Shown: positions 44,197 to 55,586, counted from the first letter of the stretch. The stretch is 64,000 nt of DNA from Tilletia caries (GCA_032718865.1 JALUTQ010000001.1:124001-188000), one strand, 5' to 3'. Numbers and translations are program-made. Notes: generated by a model from the letters alone, not told the origin.

Positions 44197-45598
44197 CCAA
44201 CTGCGAACGCCTCGTCGTTGACGAGCTTGGACACCGTGCCCGCTGACGTCGCCGTCGTGAAAGGTTGATTGCATGTGGTGGTAGGATGGAACACGTTCCT
44301 GGCGAGGATGAGGATCAAGTATCCGATCTCGCCCCAAGAGATGAGGGAGACGCCGACGAAGAGGGCGGGGGGCCAGGATGGTGTTGCTTGAGGAGTGCGG
44401 GTCTCTTGTAGTTGCGATGGAGCGGTCGGTGCTGCTTCAATCTGTGGGTGCTCGACGGGAGTAGGGAGGTGGCCTAGCTCGATCCTGTCATAACAGGCGC
44501 CTCTGATAGCCTTCTCCCTCCTTCCGCCTCTGATATTGCCACCTCCTGCCCACCCTGCACCTTCCCTTCCCTCCTCCGCTCGATCCAATCAGCCAAGACG
44601 ACCCACCCGCCAGCGGCAAACTTCGCAAACCCCATCAGCCCAGCAAAGATGATCCCATGCCAGACCGTCCTGTCATGAAGGAGCTGCGCAAGCAGGATCG
44701 CAAACCCAATTGACGCGAAGAAGAAGGGCAGGAGTAAGCCGTTCTGGATCGGGAGGAGTCTGGATGCGAGAACGAAGTGAGGGTGCCATGGGTGGGAGTT
44801 GAGGTTGGGAAAGGAGAAGGGGCGGAGGGCGGAGGGCGAGTTCCATCCGTTCGGCGCAGTATGCTAGCATGGCGCCTGCGCAGAGGACGCCGATGAAGAC
44901 CGATGATTTCGTCTCTTCCGCGATCGTCCCAAGGTCACGAACGCGAGCAGGGCGAGGTCGCTCGACGAGAGTGGGATTCACGTGTATATTCAGGTCCGTT
45001 AGGTGAGGAAGTGCTGGACTCGGGAGAAGGATCGGAGGAGGGAGGTATGTGTGGAGGAGATGAACGGTCGAAGGACCCGACGACACGGAAGGCCGTGAGG
45101 GCGAGGATGAGGACAGAAGCGACGATAGGCCAAGCAAGAGGCCAGGGCGCCACTGTCGTTGTGGTCGTCGAGGTGGCGAAGAAGAAGAAGACGAGTCGTC
45201 TGGAGGGAGGGTGACGACGACGGAGGCGAGCACGAGTCCGATGATGTCGTCCAAGAGCGCGGCGCTGATGAGAACCGTACCCGCGCGCGTATTGATCAGA
45301 TCGACTGCTGCAGTTCCTTTCCCTCTTCCTTCTTGCTGTCGCCGCTGTTTCCGTCTCCGTCCGATGATGATGCCTTGCTATTGCCAATGTCACCGCCAAG
45401 CGTCTGGATGACAGCAAAGACCGTGCCCAAGCTCGTACTTGACAGCGCCGCGCCGACCGCAAAGCTCTTAACACGCCCATACCCAAACGCAGCGGGCAAT
45501 ATGAGCACACTGAAGTAGATCGGCAACGTGATCCCCGTCAGCCCGACGACTGTCGCCAGACCTGCGTTCCCCCAATCCGAAAGGTCGTCCAAGCGAGT
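44193..45598 (-). pseudogene. CPA2-type cation/proton antiporter, 5'-truncated and frame-broken
   Basis: Reading on the minus strand from the junction at 45598: GLATVVGLTGITLPIYFSV, GAALSSTSLGTVFAVIQTL, then in another frame INTRAGTVLISAALLDDIIG (the conserved Asp-Asp ion site), QNGLLLPFFFASIGFAILL, LMGFAKFAAGGWVVLADW and finally LFVGVSLISWGEIGYLILIL. These match the helices of fungal CPA2 (Kha1-type) K+/H+ or Na+/H+ exchangers. The N-terminal helices are absent, the break coincides with the insertion boundary, and at least two frame changes occur, so it cannot be functional. Confidence 0.75.
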
Positions 45599-45828
45599 GT
45601 AAAAGATGATGTGTCTTCCTCACCTTTGCATTGATCCGATTCACACTCGACTGCGCCTATGTGCATCGACCTCACCGCCTTATTCTGCCGAAGACGAAGG
45701 TAAAGCAGGACATAGCGCATCGTCAAGCTGATTCCCTTCGGCGCTTTGATCGCATCTTGGACGGCGAGGAGGAGGTTGACAGGAAAGAACAGGAGGGTGA
45801 CCAGGTGGAAGAGAGCGAGGTTCAGCAT
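45599..45828 (-). pseudogene. Broken alpha/beta hydrolase paralogue, exon 1
   Basis: Starts ATG at 45828 with MLNLALFHLVTLLFFPVNLL and AVQDAIKAPKGISLTMRY, almost the same as the intact exon 1 at 32764-32967. Near the end the frame is lost (KAVRSMHIGAVECESDQCK in place of RWAQSSVNRINAK). The upstream flank to 46320 also matches the intact gene's flank to 33540, so the promoter was duplicated too. Confidence 0.85.
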
Positions 45829-46314
45829 GGCAGCTGATGCTTTCGTAGGAGTACGCTGACTCGAGGCGGCGATAAAGAGGAGACAGAACAAAAAGGAGGG
45901 CAGGGAAAGGCAAGGGGAAAACATATGGAACAACGAAGGAAGGGGGTAGGGGTAAAGATTCCTTCGACTTGGTCGAAACTGGACAGCATCTGTACGCATC
46001 AAAAGAACCCACGAGCGCACAGTTGCTCGAGTCAGAAGAGACTGGCTAAGATATGATATAGTGCGGATAGCACGGATACGGTACGGACTCACTCTGTACG
46101 TCGGCTGCAGCAACGGCCACGTTGCGACAACCACGCGGTACAACACACTCGTTCTCTCAGCTCTGCTGGCTCGACCTCTCTTCACGGCCCTTTCGCAGTG
46201 AGTTTCGCTTGTTCCCAACTTTGTTGACTCGGTCACTTCTCATCGTCAGTCCGAAGGGTCTGCAGCACAGCTTGAGACGTTTGTTCCCACGACCCACAGT
46301 TTGTTTGTTGCAGT

Positions 46315-46345
46315 TTCCCCAGACTTTAGTATGGGGTTATATCTG
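46315..46345. repeat. 31-bp repeat with CCCC...GGGG palindrome, copy 1
   Basis: Contains CCCCAGACTTTAGTATGGGG followed by TTATATCTG. An exact 31-bp copy is at 63309-63339 and a diverged form (CCCCAGTC...TTGGGGTTA) is at 51819-51847. It probably marks a transposon end. Confidence 0.7.
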
Positions 46346-46816
46346 CCCCTTAGATTTTACGGCCGAGAAAAAGTGTTGCAACATCCCTCGAATGAAATTC
46401 TTCAAAACTCCTTGAAATCTTCTCAAACTTCGCCTGGGTGTCCGTGTTCTAAGCATCCATCGACGCTCATGATATCTCCAAGTCTTTTTTGTGAAGATAG
46501 CAATTTGCTGTTCTCATGCCCTCCTTTCGCCGTTCTTTACCGTTTCTGTGCCTCTTCCACCTCCACTTTTCCCACGCCTAACTCAAAACCCTCCGATGAA
46601 GTTGATAGCCATACTCAAACGGAAAGATTTTTGCTATGACCATGGAATTTAAGGACCCACAACATTGATCCACAAGGTACCCACCACAGGGGTACTTAGG
46701 TAAGCGCACAGGTACCCACGCTCTGGTACCCTGGTATTGAGGTAGTCGCTACGAACTCCTTCCGCGGACTGCAGGCTGTCTGCTCCACGATAGCATACGC
46801 TCAGTCCTCTGTCCTC

Positions 46817-49800
46817 ATGAGTCAACGCTCCACGACTTCTTTCGACGAGGTTCTCGGCGGGGCGCGGGACTCAACCCGAGTCATTCCTGGTCGCAGTCTT
46901 GCTTTGCCATCATTTTCTGCGGCAACAGAACATTTGGAGACGAGGTCCAGCAATTCGAGACCGCTCGTCAGTTTTGTGAACTCCCTTCAACCCCTTCCAG
47001 CGCCGCTGCGCCACGAACGAGCAAGTGAAGGTCCTCGCTACGGAGCATCAAGGGCTGAAGGAAGTCGAATCCGTTCCTTGTTGCCACCCCCGCTGCCAAA
47101 TCCGCTTTTGAGCGCCTCCACGACGAGGGAAACGACAGCGCAATTTCAATCTCAGCTTGCCACCACATTCGACCTTGGCCCGACTGCCCAAGAAGAGACC
47201 AACTTCACCCACTTCGATGACCTCTTTTTTGCCTCGGGACGGTCTCCCTCCCCTGCCAATTCTGAGGCAGAGCCTGTCAATGATTATGTGGAATTGCTTT
47301 TCCGATACAGGACAGCTCTTTGCGTGCGGCTGGACGACAGGTGCTGGGTAGTGGAAGGTGTACAAGATGACAACATCCCAGACGTGAGTTCTTAATCCTT
47401 GCCGCCGTCGAGACCGTTTAATGATGAATGTGATTTGTTCCAACTGTCCTTTCCCTTCCCAGACTGGTGTATTTCATCATCTCTTTGTGCAGGAAGGCTC
47501 AGATAAGCTGTCCGCCAGCTGCGACTGCCGGAGGGGCAGGCAGCACGAGCCATGCATTCACAAAGATGCAGTGCTAGAAGCTCTGCCTAGCTTCAAAGCG
47601 CAGCCAGTCATCTCCAGGCAAGGTGAGAACTTATGCCAATCCAGTCATAATTCATCATGCAATATGCATCAATCATTCATCAATGACTTGCTAATTAAAC
47701 CACCTCTCTACACTTCTGGGTTTGTCAGCCAATCCAGCAGCTATTGAGATTGCCTCGGCTCTGCATGGTCGACACTCCTGGGTCTCGGTCATAGCATCGC
47801 AGACCATGTCCGGCGCCCAGCTTCTGCGTCACGACCAAAAGCGCACGATCGTGTCGCTCGTGGGCCCGGACAAGTGGTGCTGCGATGCCTACGGATGCAG
47901 CGGTCGCGGGTCTCCCCCAGCAAGCTGCGTGCATCGAGGTCGTGCGAAAGCCTATTTGGAGCATGTGCTGGGTCGAGATGTGAATGATGTAGAAGAGAGC
48001 TCGGAGAGTGAGCTACAAGGTTAGTGTGGTCAAAACATCATGTTTGAACGAGACAGTAGCGAGACAGTGTTGTCAGTTGACAGTTGCTTCCTTTCCATTC
48101 ATCTCCAGCTATTCATCAAGACGATGTCTTCGCTCGTGCACACCACCAGCAGTTGTCATGCTCCTCAGCACCACGCAGGCTGCCGCGGTTCTGTCAGCTT
48201 CCTGCGGAGCTGAAGGAGGAGCCGCTGCTGGTGGCGGTGGACGAGCTTCCCGCTGTCCTGCGCTTCGAAAGAATTGGCCGGTGCGGATGCGGAAGGAGCT
48301 TCGATCCCTCCCAGCCAACCTCTACTCGCTCCTGTATGGTCTTCCATACTCGTGGTGTGGTGAAGAGAGAGGTAGAGGTGCAGCAATGCACATGCAGACG
48401 ACGCGGAGAGACCAGAACGATTGGACCAGATCTTGCGTCGTATCAGCTCTTCAATTGGTCTGTGGATCTGGTCTTCACACACGAGCTAATGAACTCCTAT
48501 ACTTCCCAGCTTGCTGCCTCCCCTACCCCACTTTCTGCATTCCACACCACCATCACAGACGCCTACATCGAGAACCACTGCGATATACACTTCGTCGCCA
48601 AATCCACATTCATCAAAGTCTACTTCGCGTTCGTCAGGCTGCAGAATGTCAATGTTTCCTTTGCTTGCCCCTCTTGTGGCCCCAATCCATCTGCAATCAT
48701 CGCCGATGGAGTGGTGTTGGCTCATAGCACGAAGCTTCGTCATACGTTCCTTCAGCCTCCAACTACGCCTATTGGTCACACAAATACCCGAGCTATGCCC
48801 AACAAAGTACTCCAGCCATTGCCAACCTTGCCCCTGCGAACCGCTCTCCGCGAGGTTGCGGACAACCTGCTTCCTTTCACCAATGTGCAGCGCGCCATCT
48901 CTTTGTCCAGCTTCCGAGAATCGATGAAAAGTGCGAATCTACGCGGTCTCGCTCCTCAGCGTGAAGAGTTCCTCCGCCACCTCCAAACGTTCGTCGATTG
49001 CAGCTGTCGAAACGAGCTCCTTCGAAATACAGACCTTTCGTTCGCCTTACGATGCTTGTTTCGCGAGCTTGCTGCCGAAGAGGGCATTTGGCAAATGTGT
49101 CGTCCGATTTGCGTGGAGTCGTTGCAACAACTTTCGAGCAGTGCGGTCGAATTTTCCTCTGCAGCGTTCGCGAAAACCGCCACCACGCTTTCCCGCCATT
49201 CCCCCTCTCTCGGTCTCCTCGTCAGGTCGCTGCACGACTGCGGAAAGCACGAAGTCCAGCTTTACTCCCCCGTCGTCCACTCCATTCGAGACCTTCTCAG
49301 CTCAATAGCCAAGTTGGTGGGATTGCAGCACGTCATGTTCGGTATCCCCAACCCCACCACCAGCCCAGACCAGCCCAACGAACCAATACAACCTGCATTC
49401 GATTCCCTTCGTCAGCCGAGCGTCCCCTACACACAGTCTGGATCCTTGTACGGCGCAGCTCGATGTCGTGACAGGCCTCTTTACCCCAGATTTGGGGAGA
49501 AGGCCGATCTAAACCATTCGGACGAGCAGCAGAGTTCTGGAGATGGTCCTGGTCCTTGCAGGAAGTTCTTCTCGGACTACGTGTCGCAGCGACAGACGGG
49601 CGGCATCATGGCGCTCTGGTGCCGTCACCTGGTGTGTGTTGGGTTCCACATCATTCCCAAGTGCGAGGGACGGAACGATGTCTTCTCTGCGGTGTTCACA
49701 CACTGGCCCAAGCCACCCGACACGATCATCTACGACTTTGCCTGTCAACTGGCGCCGTACAGCCTCGCCAGGGAGCCTGCATTCTTCAAGAATGTCCTGT

Positions 49801-50048
49801 TTGTGGTGGACCAGATGCACCAACATGGTCATGCTACGTGCACAACGTCTTCGTTTCTATCTACTTACATGAACACGAATCCAGAGCTCCAGAACATCAA
49901 CAGCTCTGCCGCAGAATGTGGCAATGCAGGACTGTCCAGGATCAAGAAGTCCGTCTCCTACTGCAGCCAAGAACATGCGATGCTCCTGATCAAGCAGTTC
50001 CTAGGTGTATGGAACAGACGACGTATGCGTGCAATGTTAAAGGAATGA
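46817..50048 (+). CDS. KDZ transposase with SWIM-like and Cys-cluster domains, intact
   Basis: Exons 46817-47383, 47463-47622, 47729-48019 and 48109-50048 join in phase to an uninterrupted 985-aa protein. Exon 2 has a SWIM-type zinc motif SCDCRRGRQHEPCIHK. Exon 3 has WCCDAYGCSGRG and SCVH (Cys cluster of the kind found with KDZ transposases). Exon 4 holds RCGCGRSF and QCTCRRRGE, then FACPSCGPNPSAIIADG, and the catalytic part with GGIMALWCRHLVCVGFH, IIYDFACQLAPYSLAREP, VVDQMHQHGHATC, AAECGNAGLSRIKKSV and FLGVWNRRR. These correspond to the KDZ core D...D...E pattern. Full length and no stops make this copy a candidate active element. Confidence 0.85.
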
Positions 50049-50091
50049 AATGCATGAGATTGATTGAATGTGCATGTGAATTGTGAATCGT

Positions 50092-51553
50092 CTACAGCTG
50101 TGAGCTCGATCCTGATCCTCCCTCACCGTCGGCACGATTATGCTGGAGTTCCGCGATGCGCGAGAGAAGCTCGATCCGCTCTGCCTGCCATGTTGCTTTC
50201 TCTGCCGCATGTCTCGCAGCTTCCGCGACTTGATTCTCGCGATAGACGGCAATGTCGGCGTGGAATTTATCGTGCATGGCGCGAGTCATGCTGTGCAGTA
50301 CCGGACGAGCAGGATCGCATATGTTCTCGCTCGCCCAGACAACTTGCTTGTGCTTCTGCTTTCCGGGCTCCAACGTTGCCCAGGCGAGAAACATAGCCGT
50401 GTCCGTTCGTGCGGAAAGGTCAGCAGCCTGGAAGGGAAAACAATCGTCAGATGTGTAAGAATAATCTTCCTGTTGAGTTAATACTCGTGTCTCGTAACAT
50501 ACTCACGGACTTGATCACTCTCCATAGGGACCGGTTCAGAATCTTGCTTCTCTTTTTGGCGACAGGCTCCCTCTTAAAGTTTTTCACAGCATATTCGTGT
50601 GCATTGCCAAGGTTGTCTAGACAAAAGAAGTATGCTCAGCAAGTGTAGAAGCATTCAAGCGTCTAGAAATACTCACACCATATGTGATGCTGCTCTGAAT
50701 CTTTCATCGGCCCAGTCTGGTCCTCGTCGTCTTCAGCGTTTGCATTGTCTTCTGAAAGAAATATAAGATTCAGCATGGTCTAGAGGACAAAGAACGAGGT
50801 TGAAGTGCAATAAATTCACCAGCAGAGGGCTGCAGTCCGTTTTCCACTCCTGCTCCCGCTGCTACTTCGGGTGATATTTGATCTGCCGCGGGAAGTGCTT
50901 CCCCTTCGATGTTTCCCACGTGGGATTCGCGATTTGTCTCATTGTTTAATGTATCGTTGCCATTTCCTGCTGCTGGACTGGTAGGTGCGGGACTGGGAGG
51001 ATCGACGTCCGCGCCCTGAATCGCATTCGCGAGCGTACGCGCAAAAGATGGCATTGAAAGCTGCACATCAAGCTCGGCTGCTGCCTAAGCTGCTTGGGAT
51101 GCTGTTTCGGCCAGGAGACGATCGACAGCGGCAATCGTGCTGGCGGCATCGAAAACCGCCGAAGATTCTCCCCCCTGCCGCGCAGCAGTGGACTCTGAGC
51201 CTGTCTGTGAGGTGCCGCGCGCGGGTCCAGGGGCGAGAGCGGGGTCTGGAGCGGGAGCAGGTGCTGGTGCGCCCGCGCTGGAGTCCTGCTGAGTTTCTGT
51301 AATGGGAGACGAAGATATTCAGCATTAAACCCGGTCCGTGACGCGTAAGACTTGTAACTGACTGCTCCTCTTCCTGCTGCAGGCGCACTGCGCCTTCAGA
51401 GCCTTCTGGGTTGGGTCGTCGGGGTCTGTGCAGCCTTTGTTGCAGCGAGGGGCTGGAAGGGAGAAACGGTCGTATACTCGTATCAGCATCATCGGGACAT
51501 GGTTCACTCAGGCTGACGCGCTGCTCACCGCTTTTTGCCCTTTTGGTCGCCAT
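50092..51553 (-). CDS. Second gene of the KDZ element, unknown function, possible internal stop
   Basis: Starts MATKRAKS at 51553, splices (GTGAGC...CCAG) to PRCNKGCTDPDDPTQKALKA and QCACSRKR, then an Ala/Pro-rich exon, an exon with DVQLSMPSFARTLANAIQGA, EDNANAEDDEDQTGPMKDSE, AHEYAVKNFKREPVAKKRSK and a last exon with MFLAWATLEPGKQKHKQVVW and the coiled-coil EAARHAAEKATWQAERIELL, ending at 50092. A TAG at about 51087 lies in frame between SQAA and AAAELDVQ; it is either hidden by splicing or a nonsense change. Exon phases between exons 2 and 3 were not resolved. The convergent arrangement with the transposase and location between the flanking repeats suggest it belongs to the element. Confidence 0.45.
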
Positions 51554-51860
51554 CCTGCTGTCCTAGTCCTAGGGGATCGGTATTCGGTCTGTGGTTGCGC
51601 TGGAAGGAGGAATAGGTGACGGTCAGTGTCAAGCTGCTGTTGAAACCCGCTTTCGCAAGTCTGTGCATCGAGAAGTACCCACAGGGTGGGTCCCTTGAAG
51701 ATTCCAGCTCCCCGACTGTGAGTCCCTAATTGTCCGACTGATTGGGTACTTTATTTCCCCCTTTCTAGCGGCAAACTGTCCCTACTCAAAACTCAAAACC
51801 CTCCGAGGAAGTTGGAAGTTCCCCAGTCTCTTTAGAGATTGGGGTTACTGGAACCAGTTT

Positions 51861-51874
51861 CTTACGGCCGTAAG
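51861..51874. repeat. Perfect 14-bp palindrome
   Basis: CTTACGGCCGTAAG is its own reverse complement. It lies just outside the CCCC...GGGG palindrome at the right side of the KDZ element. Confidence 0.85.
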
Positions 51875-52181
51875 CGCCTGAACCAACATCAATAGAAAAA
51901 ATATTTTCCCTCCCAAGTAAAGACGTCCTGGAGGCCAGAACGACTAGGGATCAAATCCTGAACTCTTTGAGGCTGCAGACTTACAGCTGGTCAGGTTGTG
52001 TGGTTGATGCTGTGGAAGCAGTTTCTGACTTTTCTGCTTATGTAATCACACGAACTTAACTCCGCTCACCAAACGCGAACCGAAATAACCACCCCACCAT
52101 CATTGATACTCTTTCTTTCCTACATCTTCCTTGCACAACCGCAAAGGATACAGGTAATGTCAAATATCAGCACGGCGGGCA

Positions 52182-52380
52182 GGGCGAAGGGTGGCTGCGC
52201 CACCCTGCGTCTGCGACCGCGCGTAGCTTCCTAACCTCAGTAGGCTTTTTATTTTGCGAGTATGGCTTTTCCCTCAACTCATCAGCATCGTATACCCCCC
52301 AATCCAGCAGAGGGCTAGAGGCCACCGGCATGGGGAAGCGGGCGAAGGGTGGTGGCGCCACCCTGAGTCGTGCGTAGCCA
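52182..52380. repeat. Two GC-rich hairpin repeats
   Basis: GGGTGGCTGCGCCACCC (52189-52205) and GGGTGGTGGCGCCACCC (52347-52363) sit in similar contexts: GGGCGAA before, and CCTG followed by GCGTAGC after. They are direct copies about 158 bp apart; the second contains the perfect palindrome GGTGGCGCCACC. Confidence 0.75.
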
Positions 52381-52662
52381 TGTGCATGTAAGGAAGAAGC
52401 CTTTCTACTCACTAGTCGCCATATTCTCACCGACAATAATCCCTTGCTTCCTCCACTTTTTCTCAAGGCTCTGCGTTCCGTTTGCCTGCGCAGAACTAAC
52501 CATTCCCAGCAAAGCAGTCACAAAAGGTATCAGGTCGCACGAAGCACGATGCTGCCTGACACAGCTTCCTCTGATGATTGAGAGTTCTGCCTGCTGACCG
52601 CTGATGCCTTGATCTTCTCTCCCCATCTTCCTTCTTTGCATTCCTTTCCCTTACCTATACCT

Positions 52663-52983
52663 ATGCAATTTTCAGCTCATCGATCCCACTCCTATACACT
52701 CACCGAGCCCCGTCGCGCTAGTGCGTCAGCTGCATCCTGCACAACCTCTGCGCTCCCTCGCCCGCAACGCATCCGCAGCGCGCCGGTCGTACAGCGCCGC
52801 CGCGGTCTCGGACATTCCAAGCTCGACTTCACTCCATCCCACCAAGCCTTCTACATTTCCTTGGACGTCACCCAGGTGAAAATTCCGGCTGCATCTGGCG
52901 ACATGGATATCCTCGCAGCGCACGTGCCCTCGGTAGAGGAGCTCAAGCCGGATTTGGTGGCAACTCGACACAGAAGTGGCTCA
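52663..52983 (+). pseudogene. Mitochondrial ATP synthase delta subunit, first exon only
   Basis: The ATG at 52663 opens a presequence-like Ser/Arg-rich N-terminus. HQAFYISLDVTQVKIPAASG and DILAAHVPSVEELKPDLV follow, which match the beta-sandwich of the fungal F1 delta (bacterial epsilon) subunit. GTGAGT at 52984 is a good donor. Downstream I cannot find the expected continuation (SGGFA motif and helical C-terminus), and DILAAHVPS replaces the usual GILANHVPS. It is most simply a truncated gene copy; another full copy must exist elsewhere. Confidence 0.6.
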
Positions 52984-55580
52984 GTGAGTGCCTTCTCCAT
53001 TGTCTTGAATCCGGCTGGAGTGATATTCTGATCGCCGTCTTCCGCGCTTCCGCCTTCGTTACTTGTCTCTACAGGCCACCCAGTGACGACTTCCTGACCA
53101 AATACATAAACCGGTACGCTTGCTACCCTGGTAGGCTCGGTTCCTGTGATGACTAACTTTTTGTTCGTTCATTTCCTTCCGCATATTCCGACTCATAGCG
53201 ATTGGTTGCCCTCTACGACGCTGTCAGCTCTGACATCCTCTTCGGAAAGACTCGCTCAGAACAGACTCGCCAACGGTCAAATGGCTCCCGCCCATCCCGG
53301 CCCCATCCTCTCCAGCATTTCAGGGCTTTACTAAGCCGGTACGTTTTTACCGCGTCTTTGACCTGCACTTCTGAACTGAGCCTTTCTCAAAGTACCGTAA
53401 CTCAGCACTTGTCCTTGTACCGGAAGCTGTTGCCGGTGCTGTTGCCTGATTGTGAGTTACCACCCTTTCCACTGCCTCAGCCCTCAATAGTGAATAGACA
53501 ATTGGTATTACTCGATCCTTCCCGAAGTCTGATCTACAGTCTGCTACAGTATGCAGTCAGGTCTAGTATCAAGTCCGTAGCCAAAAAAAAAAGAGTCGCT
53601 CTTGGATTGCTCACCTCCTACATCGCCAACGGCATGCTGCTATGCCGCATGATCGCCGGTGAGTTGTGAGGAGTCACGCCCGGATCTGACGCATTACGCT
53701 TCCCTCTCCACGCTCTCCTACCAGGGAATCAGGATATAAGCCTCTGACACTTACACTATGGCAGCTGAAAAATAGGATGAGTTTCTGTGTCCTGGCTCCT
53801 ACACGTACACACTCAGATCTCGGCGTCGTTACGATTACTGACCCCTCGGCCCTTCGTGACGACTGCGTGACTAGCTGAAGACCTTTTCCTTCCAGGCTTC
53901 TCACACGGACCCTTTACTTTCCCTATCATCATAAGTCACATAGTCACAGCCTACACCACGGGCAAGGCTTGGGGTACCGGCGATGCCTTGTTTCCAGACC
54001 GTCAACCTGGCCTTGCTCGTCCAGAGTGGCCAATTGGGACTTCGATTGGCAGGTCCGTGGAGATCACTCGAAGGACGATCCTCCACTTTGCTTTCAGCGC
54101 TAGACGAAGCCGGGGGCACCGCCACTCTGGGTCGCTTTTCGCCATGGCGGCCATTTTGCGCAAACCCTTCTCGCATACAGGATCGAAAGCAGCTACTGAA
54201 CTGACTAACTGACTTTGTCTTGCCTCTTGCAGTCCAGGTCATTCTACGCACGTAAATGACGGCAAGTAAAACATGGAACCGGGATCGTTCGCTCAGTGAT
54301 CACTGAACCCACTCAACCAGCCCTCGACGCAACCTTCTTTCCCCTTACAATATTTCTCCACCATGTGATTGACCTCGCTCTCGTCCTTGTTCATTCCGCC
54401 TCTTCCACCTCTTTCCCCTCGTATTTCTCCTTCTTCACCCTTCGCCTCTCCATGTTTCAAGTCACAACCTTCTTTGCTTTGGTGAGCAGATCATTCATCA
54501 GATATTCACTTCATCCTTTTTTCTCTCACGACATCAACATTCGCTCCTCTCCCTCGACTCGTCTGCTCCTTCCTTTCCCTTTTTCTGCCTTCTTAAGTCT
54601 CATATCTCATACTCGGTCCTTCATTTAAGCACCGCTGACCGTTCCTCAACTCACTTTGCTTAAGCTTTTAATTTTCTTTTACCCGCTCTCCTGCTCCTTT
54701 CCCGTGCTCCTTTTTTTCTTCGTCTCCATCTGAAATTTTCCCCTTATCGTTCTCCATATCCCGAATGGGTTTCGACTTTCCGCGCTCGCTGTCATCGTAG
54801 GTCCTCCTTCGCCAGCAATTGAGCCTGCACTGGATCCATCGCCGTTCGTCTTCCAGGACCCAAAGTGAACTGACACTACCTGCTCCATATCGTCACATAC
54901 CGACACCAGCACCCTTATGCTGTCAGCTCGAGTTGCTCTCCTTCAACCTCGTCTGGACCAAATCGTTCAGCTGGCCCTTCCAATCAGCTCCAGGGCTTCA
55001 AATCGTCCGGACCAGGTGTTCTGGCCGAGGTATCACTACGAGGGTCGGTCGATTGAGGTTGAGCTTTCGGCTGGGGAGTGGTGGATGGTGAGGAGGTGCG
55101 TATGAGCGTTGCAAGCTCGTGTGATGGTGTCTTGTACTGATTCTTACGCTTACCACGGGATTCGTATGCCTCCTTTCGGACCACAGAAGCAGTCTTTTTA
55201 CATTCTTCACTCCGAAATCAGACCCGGCTACAAGCACAGCATTCGGTCCGGGCGAAGCCGTGAAGGGCATGCGGCCGGTGAATAGCAGATCTTCGGTCGA
55301 CATTCTGATTGTGGGTCTCGTCTTCGGCGTGCTGGCTGTGTTACTGTATGGCTGTGCTGATATGGGTGCCATAAATGCTTGTACATGGTGATGAGAGCTC
55401 TTCTGTCTCGCCGAGCGACAGACGCAGGCGAGAGGCCCACGACAGCGCCCAGCGGTCCCAGCATCGCCCTCGGGTCCCAGTAGCCCCTCGATCCCAAAGC
55501 CACCACCGACGGCCCCAATGCCTACGTCTGAGGTTTTTCACTCTCAGAGTCCCAGGCCCCAACAGCAATCCCACCTCCAG
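52984..55580. other. Relic-rich stretch with exon-like pieces
   Basis: Plus-strand pieces with splice-like borders: PPSDDFLTKYINR (about 53080), RLVALYDAVSSDILFGKT (about 53200), SLYRKLLPVLLPD (about 53415), KKKRVALGLLTSYIANGMLL (about 53590), an open frame from 54917 (MLSARVALLQPRLDQIVQLA) ending near 55105, and a transmembrane-like VDILIVGLVFGVLAVLLYGC (about 55300). I cannot connect them into one gene or name a family. 54290-54760 is pyrimidine-rich. Confidence 0.4.
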
Positions 55581-55586
55581 CTGCGC

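Larger units (their letters stand above)
41692..45598. other. 3.9-kb insertion inside intron 1 of the broken hydrolase paralogue
   Basis: The intact gene's intron reads AATGAGAAGGTAAAAGGTGATG at 32730-32750. In the paralogue this is cut after GTAA (41688-41691) and resumes with GTAA (45599-45602). The insert therefore has a possible 4-bp direct repeat GTAA at its ends. It carries a complete Cys-rich secreted-protein gene (43251), a partial second one (44036), and a truncated antiporter gene that starts exactly at the right junction. 41700-42900 has long open frames of skewed composition (a hydrophobic VVVGVEVVLPLPLLLLLPPL stretch near 42150) that I do not recognise. No terminal inverted repeats were found. 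Confidence 0.7.
46346..51876 (+). mobile_element. KDZ-family DNA transposon (two genes)
   Basis: The core is a KDZ transposase gene (46817-50048) and a second, convergent multi-exon gene (51553-50092). A 24-bp direct repeat with one mismatch, containing ACTCAAAACCCTCCGA, flanks the genes at 46581-46604 and 51791-51814. CCCC...GGGG palindromes lie outside it at 46317 and 51821, and TTACGGCCG occurs at both ends (about 46355 and 51862). True termini and target duplication are not established. Confidence 0.65.

Noticed and set aside
53984..54212. Open frames around 53984-54212 as a gene
   Set aside because: Two overlapping frames on the plus strand and one on the minus strand are all open; no motif or splice structure favours any of them.
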